This document shows, in pieces, positions 52,741-62,804 of a stretch of DNA of 64,000 nt (the first letter of the stretch is position 1; each line of letters opens with the position of its first letter). A program made the translations under genes and the position numbers. The notes below the pieces were generated by a model. The model did no database searches. It saw nothing but the letters and a program-made list of their open reading frames with translations, and was not told where the DNA came from. The stretch comes from Rhodocollybia butyracea (Eukaryota > Basidiomycota > Agaricomycetes > Agaricales > Omphalotaceae): positions 1 through 64,000 of the forward strand of contig JADNRY010000015.1 of assembly GCA_015501585.1 (NCBI GenBank), read 5' to 3'.

Positions 52741-53648
52741 ATGAATAGTTCCGCATTCCCCTGTCCCATAACATCGACTTTGTACACCCTGGTGGATGAC
52801 AGCGACCCAGGTATTATCTACTCAGATGGCTGGTTTACAGGAGGACTCATAGGGTCTGAATGCAAAGCAACAACGCATGGCACCTTTAATAAGCCTAATG
52901 TCACAGCTATGTTTCATTTCAGTGGTGTGTAGTAGAATGTTAGCCCAGAGGGTTGCTTAATGTTGACTCATATCCTAGGGGTTGGTGTTGAAGTGTATGG
53001 AACGGTTGGCAATAAAGATGGGTCTCCGGCATCTACATATCAAGTTGATGATCTACCGGCACACACATTTTTTTTCTCTGCAAATAATCAGAGCAACTAC
53101 CGAACACAATTTTACGCGTCACCTTTGTTGAGCCCAGGCAATCACACACTTCTGATAACCGCTCTCGGGAATGATGGATCTCAAGTGTGGCTGGACTATA
53201 TTCTATATTACCCTTCCTCCAATGAGTCACTGGTCTCCAACTCATCATCTCAGCCAGGCCCATCCTTGTCCCCATCAGTAACGTCCGAACCAAGTGCAGT
53301 GACAAACAGCAACGCACCATCCGTTGTTGAAATTGTTGGTGGAGTGCTTGGAGGTATTGTAGGCATCCTCCTTGTGTTGATTTTTGCCTACATTTTACTT
53401 CTACGGAGGCGTAAAAATCCATCTAATCACGAGGTTATCGATGAATTTGTATACAACCCCAGTGAGCAAAAAAAAAAATTCAATCACAGACTCCTTGATG
53501 TTCACATCCTCTAAACATTCCAGCTCGTTCTACTTATGCATCAGATGGTTCTACCACATCCAGCCTGCCTGGAACTCCCAAGTGGATTCCGACCATTCCA
53601 AGATATTCAATATATACCAGAAGTGGTCAATCCCAAGGTCAGTCCTAG
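52741..53648 (+). CDS. TM12: intact array membrane protein, 263 aa, TPKWIPT tail (II)
   Basis: Exons 52741-52924, 52979-53461 and 53524-53648, 792 nt in all. It starts MNSSAFPCPITSTLYTLVDD; both Cys are present (SECKATTHG). The ectodomain (residues 62-140) has STYQVDDLP, NYRTQFYASPLL and VWLDYILYYP, with NHT and NES sequons. Ser/Pro/Thr stalk to about 178, helix about 180-204 (VGGVLGGIVGILLVLIFAYI), then LRRRKN. The tail contains TPKWIPTIPRYSIYTRS and ends QGQS. Intron 2 contains an A-run of about a dozen bases. There is no signal peptide; an N-out single-pass protein is inferred. Function unknown. It lies between GET3 pseudogenes 8 and 9. Confidence 0.8.
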
Positions 53649-54471
53649 TAACCTATTTTAAATGCTCAGGAGATACTGATGATCTTGCAATATCTAGTAG
53701 AAGGTTCAACCTTATATCAACCTTAGCTTATGCTGTGCAGGTAGCGGTACTTATTAGTAGTTCTTATTTTAAATTGACTCTTAATACTTATAATCAGCTT
53801 TGACATGTTGTATTTTTGAATATAGCAGATAATTACATTATCAATTGTCGCGTAACTAAAAAAAAAAGCCTGGACCTGACTACATCCAATCCTCAATTGA
53901 ATATTTATGTCCCAGGTTGGGAATCAAACCCAAAACTCACACAGACTGGCAGCACTGCCAGTTAATCTGTAGTTGCCGATCCGACGATGACATCATGTCA
54001 ATCCGGCACTGATTCTCTTCCGATGTAGCTTACTGATCAAGCTACTTACTAATACCTACAGGCCCGGCAGACACCTCATAGAGTACCCGTACTGTAGTAT
54101 ATAAGGCCTGGTACAAAGGCCAAGTAGTATAAGAGCATATAGAGCATCTTGTATCTCCAATCTCCTGTGGGACCCTCATGGCTCCGAGTCCACTGCGCCG
54201 GATACTTACGGCATGTACTAACCACCCTACTTACTGTGAGCTGCTGTGAGGCTATAGAACCTATGACTGCTAAAGAAAAACAGTCGGTTTTCTGGGCAGC
54301 CTCATGTTATCATACTTAGTAGATGTAAGTATAGCAAGGCCTGACCACTTGAAGAACCCGTTCAATTGTTGTTCCAAATGTTTCCCTCAACACAAAAAAA
54401 TTGCAAAAAAGATCTGGGGATCTGATTCAGTTGAAAGAAAAACAAGTATAGTAATCATCAATATTCCTCAA
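53649..54471. other. 3' flank of TM12 with decayed tRNA-Asp-like segment
   Basis: Near-parallel to the flank of TM11 (40631-41420). A mutated tRNA T-arm lies at about 53911-53985 (CCCAGGTTGGGAATCAAACCC). No coding sequence is supported. Confidence 0.45.
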
Positions 54472-54588
54472 TCTCTGGCTGAGAGTCGTATTCAGGTTTC
54501 ACGCGAAGACCTAATTAAACATCAACTTCAACCAATGACAAGTTGATGACAAGGAACACGGGTGTATCAACCAATACATTACCAGGGA
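54472..54588 (-). pseudogene. Decayed tRNA-Asp-like sequence
   Basis: The minus strand starts TCCCTGGTAATGTATTGGTTG, keeps a TTGTCAT anticodon-loop relic and a CGCGTGAAACC stem side, and ends CTCAGCCAGAGA. The T-loop has become ATACGACT, losing the TTCGA core. A longer intron-like insert is present. Confidence 0.55.
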
Positions 54589-54803
54589 AGTGAAAGGGGT
54601 GTATGTAAAGTTGAGTATCTTGATGAACCCTCAAGCTTTGAAATAAAAAAGAACCCCTAAAAAACTCACTAGAAACATCCATGATCCAAATGCCACAGAA
54701 ACTAGAGAAACTCAAAAATGAACTACATCACACTTCCACTTGCCGACTTGTTGTTCTCAGCCATTCCCTCTACACAACCAAAAGCTCAAACTTGTCTTGC
54801 CTA

Positions 54804-54886
54804 CTCCCTGGCTGGGAGTCGAACCCAGCTTTCGCGCGCGCAAGTTAGTGCTTGGCTATGACAGGCGCGTGTACTAACCAGATGGA
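54804..54886 (-). pseudogene. 5'-truncated tRNA-Asp(GTC) with 16-nt intron
   Basis: The minus strand has GTTAGTACAC, anticodon loop CTGTCAT, an intron of about 16 nt, the GCGCG stem side, AAAG, T-arm CTGGGTTCGACTCCCAG and acceptor CCAGGGAG, all in good condition. The 5' acceptor strand and half of the D-arm are missing and replaced by the ATGGAAGTTAATTTG start of the neighbouring ORF. This looks like an insertion into the D-loop of a tRNA-Asp gene. Confidence 0.6.
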
Positions 54887-55449
54887 AGTTAATTTGTCTC
54901 TTCTTCAACGCCTTGGATCTATTCCGCCTCTGAACATGGGCCCTAGCGCCTCTACTAGTGACGTCATTGCAATGGACCAAGACTATGATATGTCTCCACC
55001 GCCGCAGTTTGCAACCCGACCATACCTTGTCACCGAACTCGATGCCTCTGGTGGACTGTATTTCCCAACAGCCAGCGACACCATCACCGATTCCAGAACG
55101 ACCACCTAAACATCGAAAGACTGGCACATCTGCATCTCGATCGCCTATCATACACTACGGCATACCGGGATCTGTAGTACGTGTTTTGACCAAAAGTACA
55201 AGATTCCACAAGACCGGTAGAGCACTCCATGCCTTCTTCCAGACCTGGTTTATGAGACTTGACAATGCGGCTACTCCCCTGACGTTCCCATACCACATTG
55301 CGCATATGGGACACACGCGACGCCAAGTAAGCCTTTTCTTCAGTAGCCCAGCCCAGGCAGGACTATTTGTCAATGCTTGGAATCGTCATTGCGCACTTAT
55401 TGTCAATAACGCTGCCTTCAATGTTGCTCTCCAACCAGCCTCTGAATGA
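54882..55449 (+). pseudogene. Unidentified frameshifted ORF inserted at the tRNA, possible retroelement ORF1
   Basis: The first frame MEVNLSLLQRLGSIPPLNMG...PPQFATRPYLVTELDASG ends near 55109. A second frame picks up with PERPPKHRKTGTSASRSP and continues IIHYGIPGSVVRVLTKSTRF ... FFQTWFMRLDNAATPL ... SSPAQAGLFVNAWNRHC to 55449. One frameshift near 55100 would join them into about 185 residues. I do not recognise the family. The position, fused to a tRNA fragment, suggests a truncated retroelement, but a host gene fragment is possible. Confidence 0.35.
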
Positions 55450-56275
55450 TGGTTAGGGGTGGGGAAGACTGAGATTGACTGAATACCCTCTCCTCACCAT
55501 GTTATGTCTTTTAACTGTATTCTTGTCAGGAAATCAAACGACTTGGATCTCGAACCGTCCATCCTTGTTTTCATCTCCTTCCTAGAGGATTCTGCTAATA
55601 CCTCTTATCTCATATTCATCTCCTCCTTCTTCACCATTTGAAAAGCCTAAAGCACCTAACAAGGCCTCCCAACAAAGACAAAGAATTCGAAACCCCCAAA
55701 CTTGCACCGAAGTCCAAACATTGAAACACCGAAGATGTCTGATACATTTGAACTAGACCCAACACTGAACAATGTCCTCGAGCCAAAATGTCTGAAACAG
55801 ATCTTCTGTGGGGGAAAAGGCGGTGTAGCGGGGAAGACGACAATGAGCTGCAGTCTTGCGATACAGCTGGCAAGGCCTATTAGGGAGAGTGTGTTGTTGA
55901 TTGTGAGTATGTACATGAGGACCTTTTTTCTGGATTTTTAGTTGATGTCTATATATGCTATCTTTCTTCAAGCTTCATTCCTTGCTCTAATCTTTGCCCC
56001 TCCTTCCTTCTTCTGCTAACTCTGTCCTCGCCCCCGCTGTCCCCTCGTTCCCCGTGCCTAGTACACCGGCCCCACACAACCTCTCCGGAGTCCAGAGTCC
56101 AATGCATCCAGCCAAAAGTTTTCAAAAGACACGGCGCTTGTCAATGGGTTCACCAATTTACCTGCTATGGAAATCGATCCGACGAGTTTGACTCAGGTGG
56201 CTTATCTTTTCTTTTGTCATAAAATTTGCATCCGGATCCAATATTTATCAGCGTGTCATGTTGTCTCGGTCTACG

Positions 56276-57118
56276 TGTCATGCCCTAGGCATATACAGAC
56301 TGCCGATGTTTCCTGCTTACCATTACATAACCCGCTTCCGCCGCATTTCTGGTTCCGATATAGTTCCACTTTGCTTCCGTTTTACTTTTTCCTTCACTGT
56401 ACACTTTCTATGATCCCGTCGATCCATTCTCCATCATTCTTACAATCATACATATGCTTCATGCTCATCCCGCTGCTTCTGCTTATGTTCATTGTTGTCT
56501 TTCATCCCTTGTACTTCTTTTGGCTATTCTTGTCTTTTCTACTCTCAGATTATTACCTATTGCTACTCCGGTCCTCGAGTACCCTTTATATAGTTCTGTA
56601 CCATGTCAAGTATGGCAGATTGGAAATATTGCTTAACCCCTTGACTCGTGTGCTCTTGTGTGTTCCGGTTTCTCGCTTTATCTGTTTCTTTAACTCTGTT
56701 TCTTCACTCCATTGTTTTCACAACCTCTGCAATCTACTATCATCTATTTGGTTCTGCTCTGTTTGCGCTGCATCAGGTCAGCTACTGCTTGACCTTCCGC
56801 TTCTGCTCATATTGCTATCAAAGCCGCTTGCACTTAGTGGGTCCTACCCTTCGAGTTGGAAACTCATCTACTCTTAGGCTTACTTGCTGAGTTCATTCTA
56901 TCGCCTGTACAGACCTGCCGTCCTTACATTAGTCCCTTGGACGATCCCGACACAAGTCTTACATCCCATAGGCACTTTGGAACCGTTCTACACTCACATC
57001 CTTTCACATCTCAAACCAACTTTCCCAGTTCGGCTGAATGACATAGTACGGAGCGTATCCGCACTTTGGTTTCCAGGTTTGTAACCTGCGTTCGAAGGAT
57101 TCTGCCTAGATCCTTACA
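56276..57118 (+). repeat. 5' LTR of the gag-only element
   Basis: 843 bp. Pyrimidine-rich; differs from the right LTR at a handful of places (for example TTTCTGGTTCCGATATAG against TTTCCGGTTCCGATACAC). Confidence 0.9.
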
Positions 57119-57177
57119 TTATTTCCAATCTAACCCCGACTACGGATTGTTGGGAGTGAGATAGGATATGTGAAAGG

Positions 57178-58755
57178 ATGAGGAGTGTCATGGTTTACTA
57201 TGACGATGAACCCATCAACAGTAGGTTGCTTCCGCAGTCCCACCCGACTTCGCGGATTCCGCCATCACCAGCTACAACTATGGATTTATGGTTACAGGGC
57301 CCGCCACGCATCCCTTATGAGTCGAAACCTAGGAGGTTGATACCACCTGCTTTGGGTCTCGACAGCGCAGCAAACAATTCACAGAGTGTGCCCATGCACT
57401 CTGTCTATTCCGGTTCCATGGGTAATACACACGGAAACTCTTGGGAGACCTCACCTCTTAGTGCTGGTAGGCTCATCAGGAAAAGCTGTTTTTGCCTAGG
57501 TGACCCCAGAGTGGCCTAAAGCAAACTAGGTGACCTATGAATCCTATGGCATCCTAGAAATTTGGGCTCGTCCCTTGCCAGTCAAGGCTCTTGAGGATTC
57601 CCTAGGGTATCCTAGGCAAACCAGGGCAAGCCTAGGTTTGCCCAGGTTTGCCCAGGTGCTCCCCAGGTGTTCCCCAGGAGCACCTGGGCAAACCTGGGCA
57701 AACCTAGGCTTGCCCTGGTATGCCTAGGATACCCTAGGGAATCCTCAAGAGCCTTGACTGGGAACACCTGGGGAGCACCTGGGCAAACCTGGGCAAACCT
57801 AGGCTTGCCCTGGTTTGCCTAGGATACCCTAGGGAATCCTCAAGAGCCTTGACTGGCAAGGGACGAGCCCAAATTTCTAGGATGCCATAGGATTCATAGG
57901 TCACCTAGTTTGCTTTAGGCCACTCTGGGGTCACCTAGGCAAAAACAGCTTTTCCTGATGCTCCCAGGTACAGTCACTTCACTCCCTTCACCTCAGATGT
58001 CCGCCTTCAGCTTGGGGAATAGTCCTCCAATGATGTCATCACAATCCAAACCTGTTTTTGATCCCAACTTGGATGATGCCAAATACATCCAGCCACCTCA
58101 GGAAGCCGCCCGGGTGCCCATTCCATCCCGTTACATGTCGCATAATCCCGCTCAGCCATCCCCGGTACCCACTGTACATTTTGAAGATGTTAAAGTAGGT
58201 ATGGGGGGGAAATGGTATGCATTGACATCGGGACTCAATTCGGAACTCCAGGAACCCGCTTGGATGCCCATACCTGTCGCCTATGCATCAGGTAATGTCA
58301 CCTGGACTCCGCAGGGTTCCGCTTCAAATTTGGGGAAGAATCAACTTGGTACAGAGGGGAGACGTGACTACTCAACCTACGGATATGACCCTGGACCTCC
58401 CGGATCCGCCAGAGCGTCCAATCCATCTTTTTATGTGCCGCATTATGTTGCGCAAACTCCGCAAGCATTTGCTGCTGGTTCTGGAAATGGTGAAGTGGGT
58501 ATGGGGGAGATACACAATGCATTTATTTCTGGACTCAACCCGACACCTCAGGGACCCACTATGGGGCCAAAACCATTTGCTTATACATCGGGTAGCGTCG
58601 TAAGGCCTCCCCAGGAGCCCGCCGGAAGTATTAGGAATAGTGGTATTGGTACTACTGTAGAGTGCCCAGAACCTGGCCACCTTAATGGTTTTCTCCTCTT
58701 AGCGTGGCCTAAGGCACCTATTATGTGTTTCGGTGCAGTCAAAACTATTGTTTAG
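57178..58755 (+). pseudogene. Gag N-terminal region of the gag-only element, interrupted
   Basis: The frame MRSVMVYYDDEPINSRLLPQ runs to SAGRLI, is interrupted by the MITE (57475-57959), and resumes in the same frame LPGTVTSLPSPQMSAFSLGN to about 58690. It is a Pro/Ser/Gly-rich low-complexity region. The block 58350-58690 (YVPHYVAQTPQ, GSVVRPPQEPAG) recurs at about 59570-59840, so it is a direct repeat. With the inserted stops it cannot join the C-terminal Gag in one frame. Confidence 0.6.
57475..57959. mobile_element. 485-bp palindromic MITE rich in CCTAGG
   Basis: It starts ATCAGGAAAAGCTGTTTTTGC and ends with the exact complement, flanked by GCTC on both sides (57471-57474, 57960-57963). 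The arms of about 180 bp are near-perfect inverted copies. An inner segment of about 100 bp (CACCTGGGCAAACCTGGGC ... AGAGCCTTGACTGG) is duplicated, so the two arms are unequal. No coding sequence. The superfamily is undetermined. Confidence 0.88.
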
Positions 58756-59560
58756 CATCTTACGCACATTTTGAGACTGGTTTGAAGAATTTAGCATTTG
58801 ATCTGAGCTCGTGGTGAATTTATTTTGACGGCATCTCCCAAATTGGAAATGTCACTGAAGCTGGCGGGCAATGTTCAGCACCAAGTAACAGGCCTTTCGA
58901 AGTCTGTAGCATTGAGAAACCTCAAACAGATTTAAGAAGACATATATTTCAAAAGCTATCTCATAGTTTAAAAGTACATTGCGAAGAATAATGACTAGAA
59001 TTTGCCTTGTTTACGTCTCTCGGGTATGCAAACATAGTCAACCACAGGAAGTATGGAATGGATGGAATATGAAGCCAACAGGCTGCAGAAAGCTTTAAAG
59101 GATATTGTATAAGATATTGAGCAAGCCGAAGTCCATGCAAATTTTTTTGAGAGGCGTAGTTGCCACGGTATGGTCCTCTGAATAGGATTTGAACATAACG
59201 GGGTGTTCCAGAGAGCCAATATCAGGCGGAAATATCTCTCTTGAGTGTTCCTATGTACTTGAGCATAAGCAGCGGAGTGTCTAGCATCCATGAAAGTGGT
59301 ACTAGAGGGTGGCAGTCAAGAAATGGCGAACAAGGGTCAGCCGGAGCATCTGCCCAAATAAGAAAATCAGGATTTCCCACCGTTTTTGCTGAAGATCAAT
59401 TCATATCTCGGCAACTGCTTATCTGGCTGATGCCAAAGTTGGTGTCTAGCAAGATTGCAATGTCTACCACATTATAAGACTCATAGAAGCGAGATACAAT
59501 AGCTCCTTCGCCTTCTATTCTCCAACTGGCCAGCTTCTAGACACCCCACAGTAGGGGGAT
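58756..59560. other. Inserted segment between two gag direct repeats
   Basis: About 800 bp with no resemblance to the flanking Gag repeats and no open frame I can support. Confidence 0.4.
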
Positions 59561-59849
59561 ACAGGAACATTTTGCACCCAGATACAACCAGGGATCACAG
59601 GAATCCGCCAGAGCATCCAATCCAGCTCCTTATGTCCCGCATTATGTCGCGCAATCTCCCGAGGCTTTTGCTGCAGGTTCTGGAAATACTGAAGTGGGTA
59701 TGGAGGAGATCCAGGATGCATTTACCTCTGGGTTCAACCCGGGACTTCAGAGACCCGCTGTGGGCCCCAAACAATTCGTTTATGCGTCGGGTAACGTCGT
59801 AAGGCCTCCCAGCAACCCGCTGGTAGTATTGGGAATATTGGAATGGGTA

Positions 59850-60460
59850 GGGGGCAGGTACTGGTGCACCAAGGGACGGAAAATTTTGCAACACCTCTGG
59901 GACTCGGGGGGAGCTCAAATCGACGTCCTTACACTTCGAACATCATCCTTCAACCACCCCAACGTTCCGCTTTGAGTTCAGAGAATACTGGGTCCAGTAG
60001 GGAACAGATGGAGGAACACCCAGGGACGGAAAATTCTCCTACACATCCAGGACCCGGCGGGAGCTCAAATCGACGTCCTTACACTTCAAATAACACCCTC
60101 CGACCACCCCGACGTTCCGCTTTGAGTTTCAGAGAATACTGGGTCCAGTAGGGAACAGATGGAGGAACACCCAGGGACGGAAAATTCTGCTACACATCCA
60201 GGACCCGGCGGGAGCTCAAATCGACGTCCTTACACTTCAAATAACACCCTCCGACCACCCCGACGTTCCGCTTTGAGTTCAGAGAATATTGGGTCCAGTA
60301 GGGAACAGATGGAGGTACACCCAGGAACGGAAAATTCCCCTACGCATCCGGGACCCGGCGGGAGCTCAATTCTACGTCCTTACACTTCGAACAACGTTCC
60401 TCAACCATCCCGACGACCCGCGTTGCGCTCAGAGGATAGTGGACCCACTAGGGGGCAAAT
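59850..60460 (+). repeat. Gag minisatellite, about four units of ~150 bp
   Basis: The block HPGTENS.THPGPGGSSNRR followed by PYTSNNTLRPPRRSALSSE recurs at about 59860, 60010, 60160 and 60310. The unit starting near 60010 has one extra T (GAGTTTCAGAG), which shifts the frame. Confidence 0.8.
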
Positions 60461-61778
60461 ACAGGCAGAACCAGAGACGGAAATGACCCGGGGACTTCAG
60501 ACCGCCGCTAATATCTCCAGACGAGCCTATTCAGCTCCAAAGGACACCCGCACAAGCCGCATTGATTCCGCCTCACAGGTACCCACCAATCGACCCACTA
60601 CTGCATCACCACCCACCCATCCCCCTACCCCATATCCAACTTCTTTGCCCAGGGAAACTCCGAATTTGTATCCAAATCAAATCAGACATACTACCCGACG
60701 TATTCGGCAACAGAATGCGTGCGGTGGCACTCCTGTAGGAGCTCCCAGGAGACCCGGCGGGATGGAGGGAGAACAAAATACTGGTTTGGCTATGGAAACT
60801 TCCGGGCCATTGACGGATGACTTAGGTAATGGAAACGGCTTCGGAAATGCAGGATCTCGACGCGACGGGTATCCCGACCCACCAGGACTATCCCATCCCC
60901 ATCCAACTTTTGCACCACCACTTGGCCAACCTGGAGCGGCATATATATTCTACCCACCAAATGACTGGATTCCCTTTGCAATTCAGCAGCAGAACTTAAT
61001 GGGAGGTAATTGGAACTCAATTAACACAGATACCTCAGCTGCAGATGACCGCCGATTCCGACTTTTATTGGAGTCAAAACTCGACACGGCGGAACCAGAG
61101 TGCTTTACGGGGGAGTCGAAGGATGCTTGGCTGCCATGGATCTCATCCTTGAAAAGGATCTTCAAGGCAAAGCCAACAATCTACGAGGTTCCGCAGAGTC
61201 ATGTTGCATATGCTTGCTCCTTTTTACGAGGTAGCGCCAGTTCTCATTACGACAATCTGGTACAGATGGAGCAATCCCGAGGAGAGGATGTTTCCGCACT
61301 ACACGAGTGGAATTCATTCATACAGGAGTTCCAGGTTCGGTTTGGAATATTTAATCCGACTATAGATGCTCAGTCACAGTTGGATGACATCCACCAGGAG
61401 GAGGGAGAAGATTTTGCAGCATTTATAATTCAGTTTGAGGAACTTGCATTCCGAACTGAATATAATGAACCCGCACTGATCAATCGACTTCGGAAGGCGG
61501 TAGTACCATGGTTAGATCTTAATATTTCAGCGCAACCTGGCCGCCGTCAGACACTCTCGGAATGGACACGCCGCTACCAGGACTTGGATGCGGCATGGAA
61601 TCAGCAGATTAGGAGTCGGATGAATGTATCCAATGACTTGGAGCCACCCTTAGATTCCGAAAATGACTTCCAACTTGACTATGTCAATCCGCCGATATCA
61701 ACAATGGATGATTTTGCTAACAGAGAACTTGATCTCACACCACAGGATGATGTGCAAATTTCCTGGGACCCGGGATAA
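60159..61778 (+). CDS. Gag C-terminal ORF of the gag-only element, 539 aa
   Basis: The ORF begins inside the minisatellite (MEEHPGTENSATHPGPGG). It continues through a Pro/Thr-rich linker into a Gag domain around residues 300-480: FTGESKDAWLPWISSLKRIF, HVAYACSFLRGSASSHYDN, WNSFIQEFQVRFGI, SQLDDIHQEEGEDFAAFIIQ. No zinc knuckle follows. It should form particles if expressed. The true start probably lay further upstream before the frameshift near 60128. Confidence 0.8.
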   Translation: MEEHPGTENSATHPGPGGSSNRRPYTSNNTLRPPRRSALSSENIGSSREQMEVHPGTENSPTHPGPGGSSILRPYTSNNVPQPSRRPALRSEDSGPTRGQIQAEPETEMTRGLQTAANISRRAYSAPKDTRTSRIDSASQVPTNRPTTASPPTHPPTPYPTSLPRETPNLYPNQIRHTTRRIRQQNACGGTPVGAPRRPGGMEGEQNTGLAMETSGPLTDDLGNGNGFGNAGSRRDGYPDPPGLSHPHPTFAPPLGQPGAAYIFYPPNDWIPFAIQQQNLMGGNWNSINTDTSAADDRRFRLLLESKLDTAEPECFTGESKDAWLPWISSLKRIFKAKPTIYEVPQSHVAYACSFLRGSASSHYDNLVQMEQSRGEDVSALHEWNSFIQEFQVRFGIFNPTIDAQSQLDDIHQEEGEDFAAFIIQFEELAFRTEYNEPALINRLRKAVVPWLDLNISAQPGRRQTLSEWTRRYQDLDAAWNQQIRSRMNVSNDLEPPLDSENDFQLDYVNPPISTMDDFANRELDLTPQDDVQISWDPG

Positions 61779-61961
61779 CACCCGCCGTTGAGTATTTCAT
61801 CTATTTGTCTATATTTTCTGTTCAACTTTTGGTTCCGACAAATTTTATCTTTTCCGTTGGCGCCTGCCATCTATGTCCTTAAATGTTTTATTTATGTTTT
61901 CAACTACTTACATGCTGGGCCTAGTGTCTCCTTGCGGGCTCGGAGCTTGAAGGGGGGGTAA

Positions 61962-62804
61962 TGTCATGCCCTAGGCATATACAGACTGCCGATGTTTCCT
62001 GCTTACCATTACATAACCCGCTTCCGCCGCATTTCCGGTTCCGATACACTTCCACTTTGCTTCCGTTTTACTTTTTCCTTCACTGTACACTTTCTATGAT
62101 CCCGTCGATCCATTCTCCATCATTCTTACAATCATACATATGCTTCATGCTCATCCCGCTGCTTCTGCTTATGTTCATTGTTGTCTTTCATCCCTTGTAC
62201 TTCTTTTGGCTATTCTTGTCTTTTCTACTCTCAGATTATTACCTATTGCTACTCCGGTCCTCGAGTACCCTTTATATAGTTCTGTACCATGTCAAGTATG
62301 GCAGATTGGAAATATTGCTTAACCCCTTGACTCGTGTGCTCTTGTGTGTTCCGGTTTCTCGCTTTATCTGTTTCTTTAACTCTGTTTCTTCACTCCATTG
62401 TTTTCACAACCTCTGCAATCTACTATCATCTATTTGGTTCTGCTCTGTTTGCGCTGCATCAGGTCAGCTACTGCTTGACCTTCCGCTTCTGCTCATATTG
62501 CTATCAAAGCCGCTTGCACTTAGTGGGTCCTACCCTTCGAGTTGGAAACTCATCTACTCTTAGGCTTACTTGCTGAGTTCATTCTATCGCCTGTACAGAC
62601 CTGCCGTCCTTACATTAGTCCCTTGGACGATCCCGACACAAGTCTTACATCCCATAGGCACTTTGGAACCGTTCTACACTCACATCCTTTCACATCTCAA
62701 ACCAACTTTCCCAGTTCGGCTGAACAACATAGTATGGAGCGTATCCGCACTTTGGTTTCCAGGTTTGTAACCCACGTTCGAAGGATTCTGCCTAGATCCT
62801 TACA
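61962..62804 (+). repeat. 3' LTR of the gag-only element
   Basis: 843 bp; directly follows the AAGGGGGGGTAA polypurine tract and ends CCTTACA before CTATG. Confidence 0.9.

Larger units (their letters stand above)
56276..62804 (+). mobile_element. Gag-only LTR retrotransposon (TR-GAG-like)
   Basis: Identical-length LTRs (843 bp: 56276-57118 and 61962-62804) start TGTCATGCCC and end CCTTACA. The flanks are CTACG and CTATG (four of five match). A polypurine tract AAGGGGGGG precedes the right LTR. The interior codes only for a Gag-like protein; no protease, RT or integrase is seen. It is non-autonomous, needing Pol from another element. It carries a MITE, a minisatellite and a long direct repeat. 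Confidence 0.9.

Noticed and set aside
59850..60460. Minisatellite as a non-coding tandem repeat
   Set aside because: The units are read in frame as a Pro/Ser/Arg-rich Gag segment, so it is coding in origin.
61961..62563. 200-codon hydrophobic ORF in the LTR as a membrane-protein gene
   Set aside because: It lies wholly inside both LTR copies, is biased by pyrimidine-rich sequence and matches no family. Kept only as a low-interest observation.
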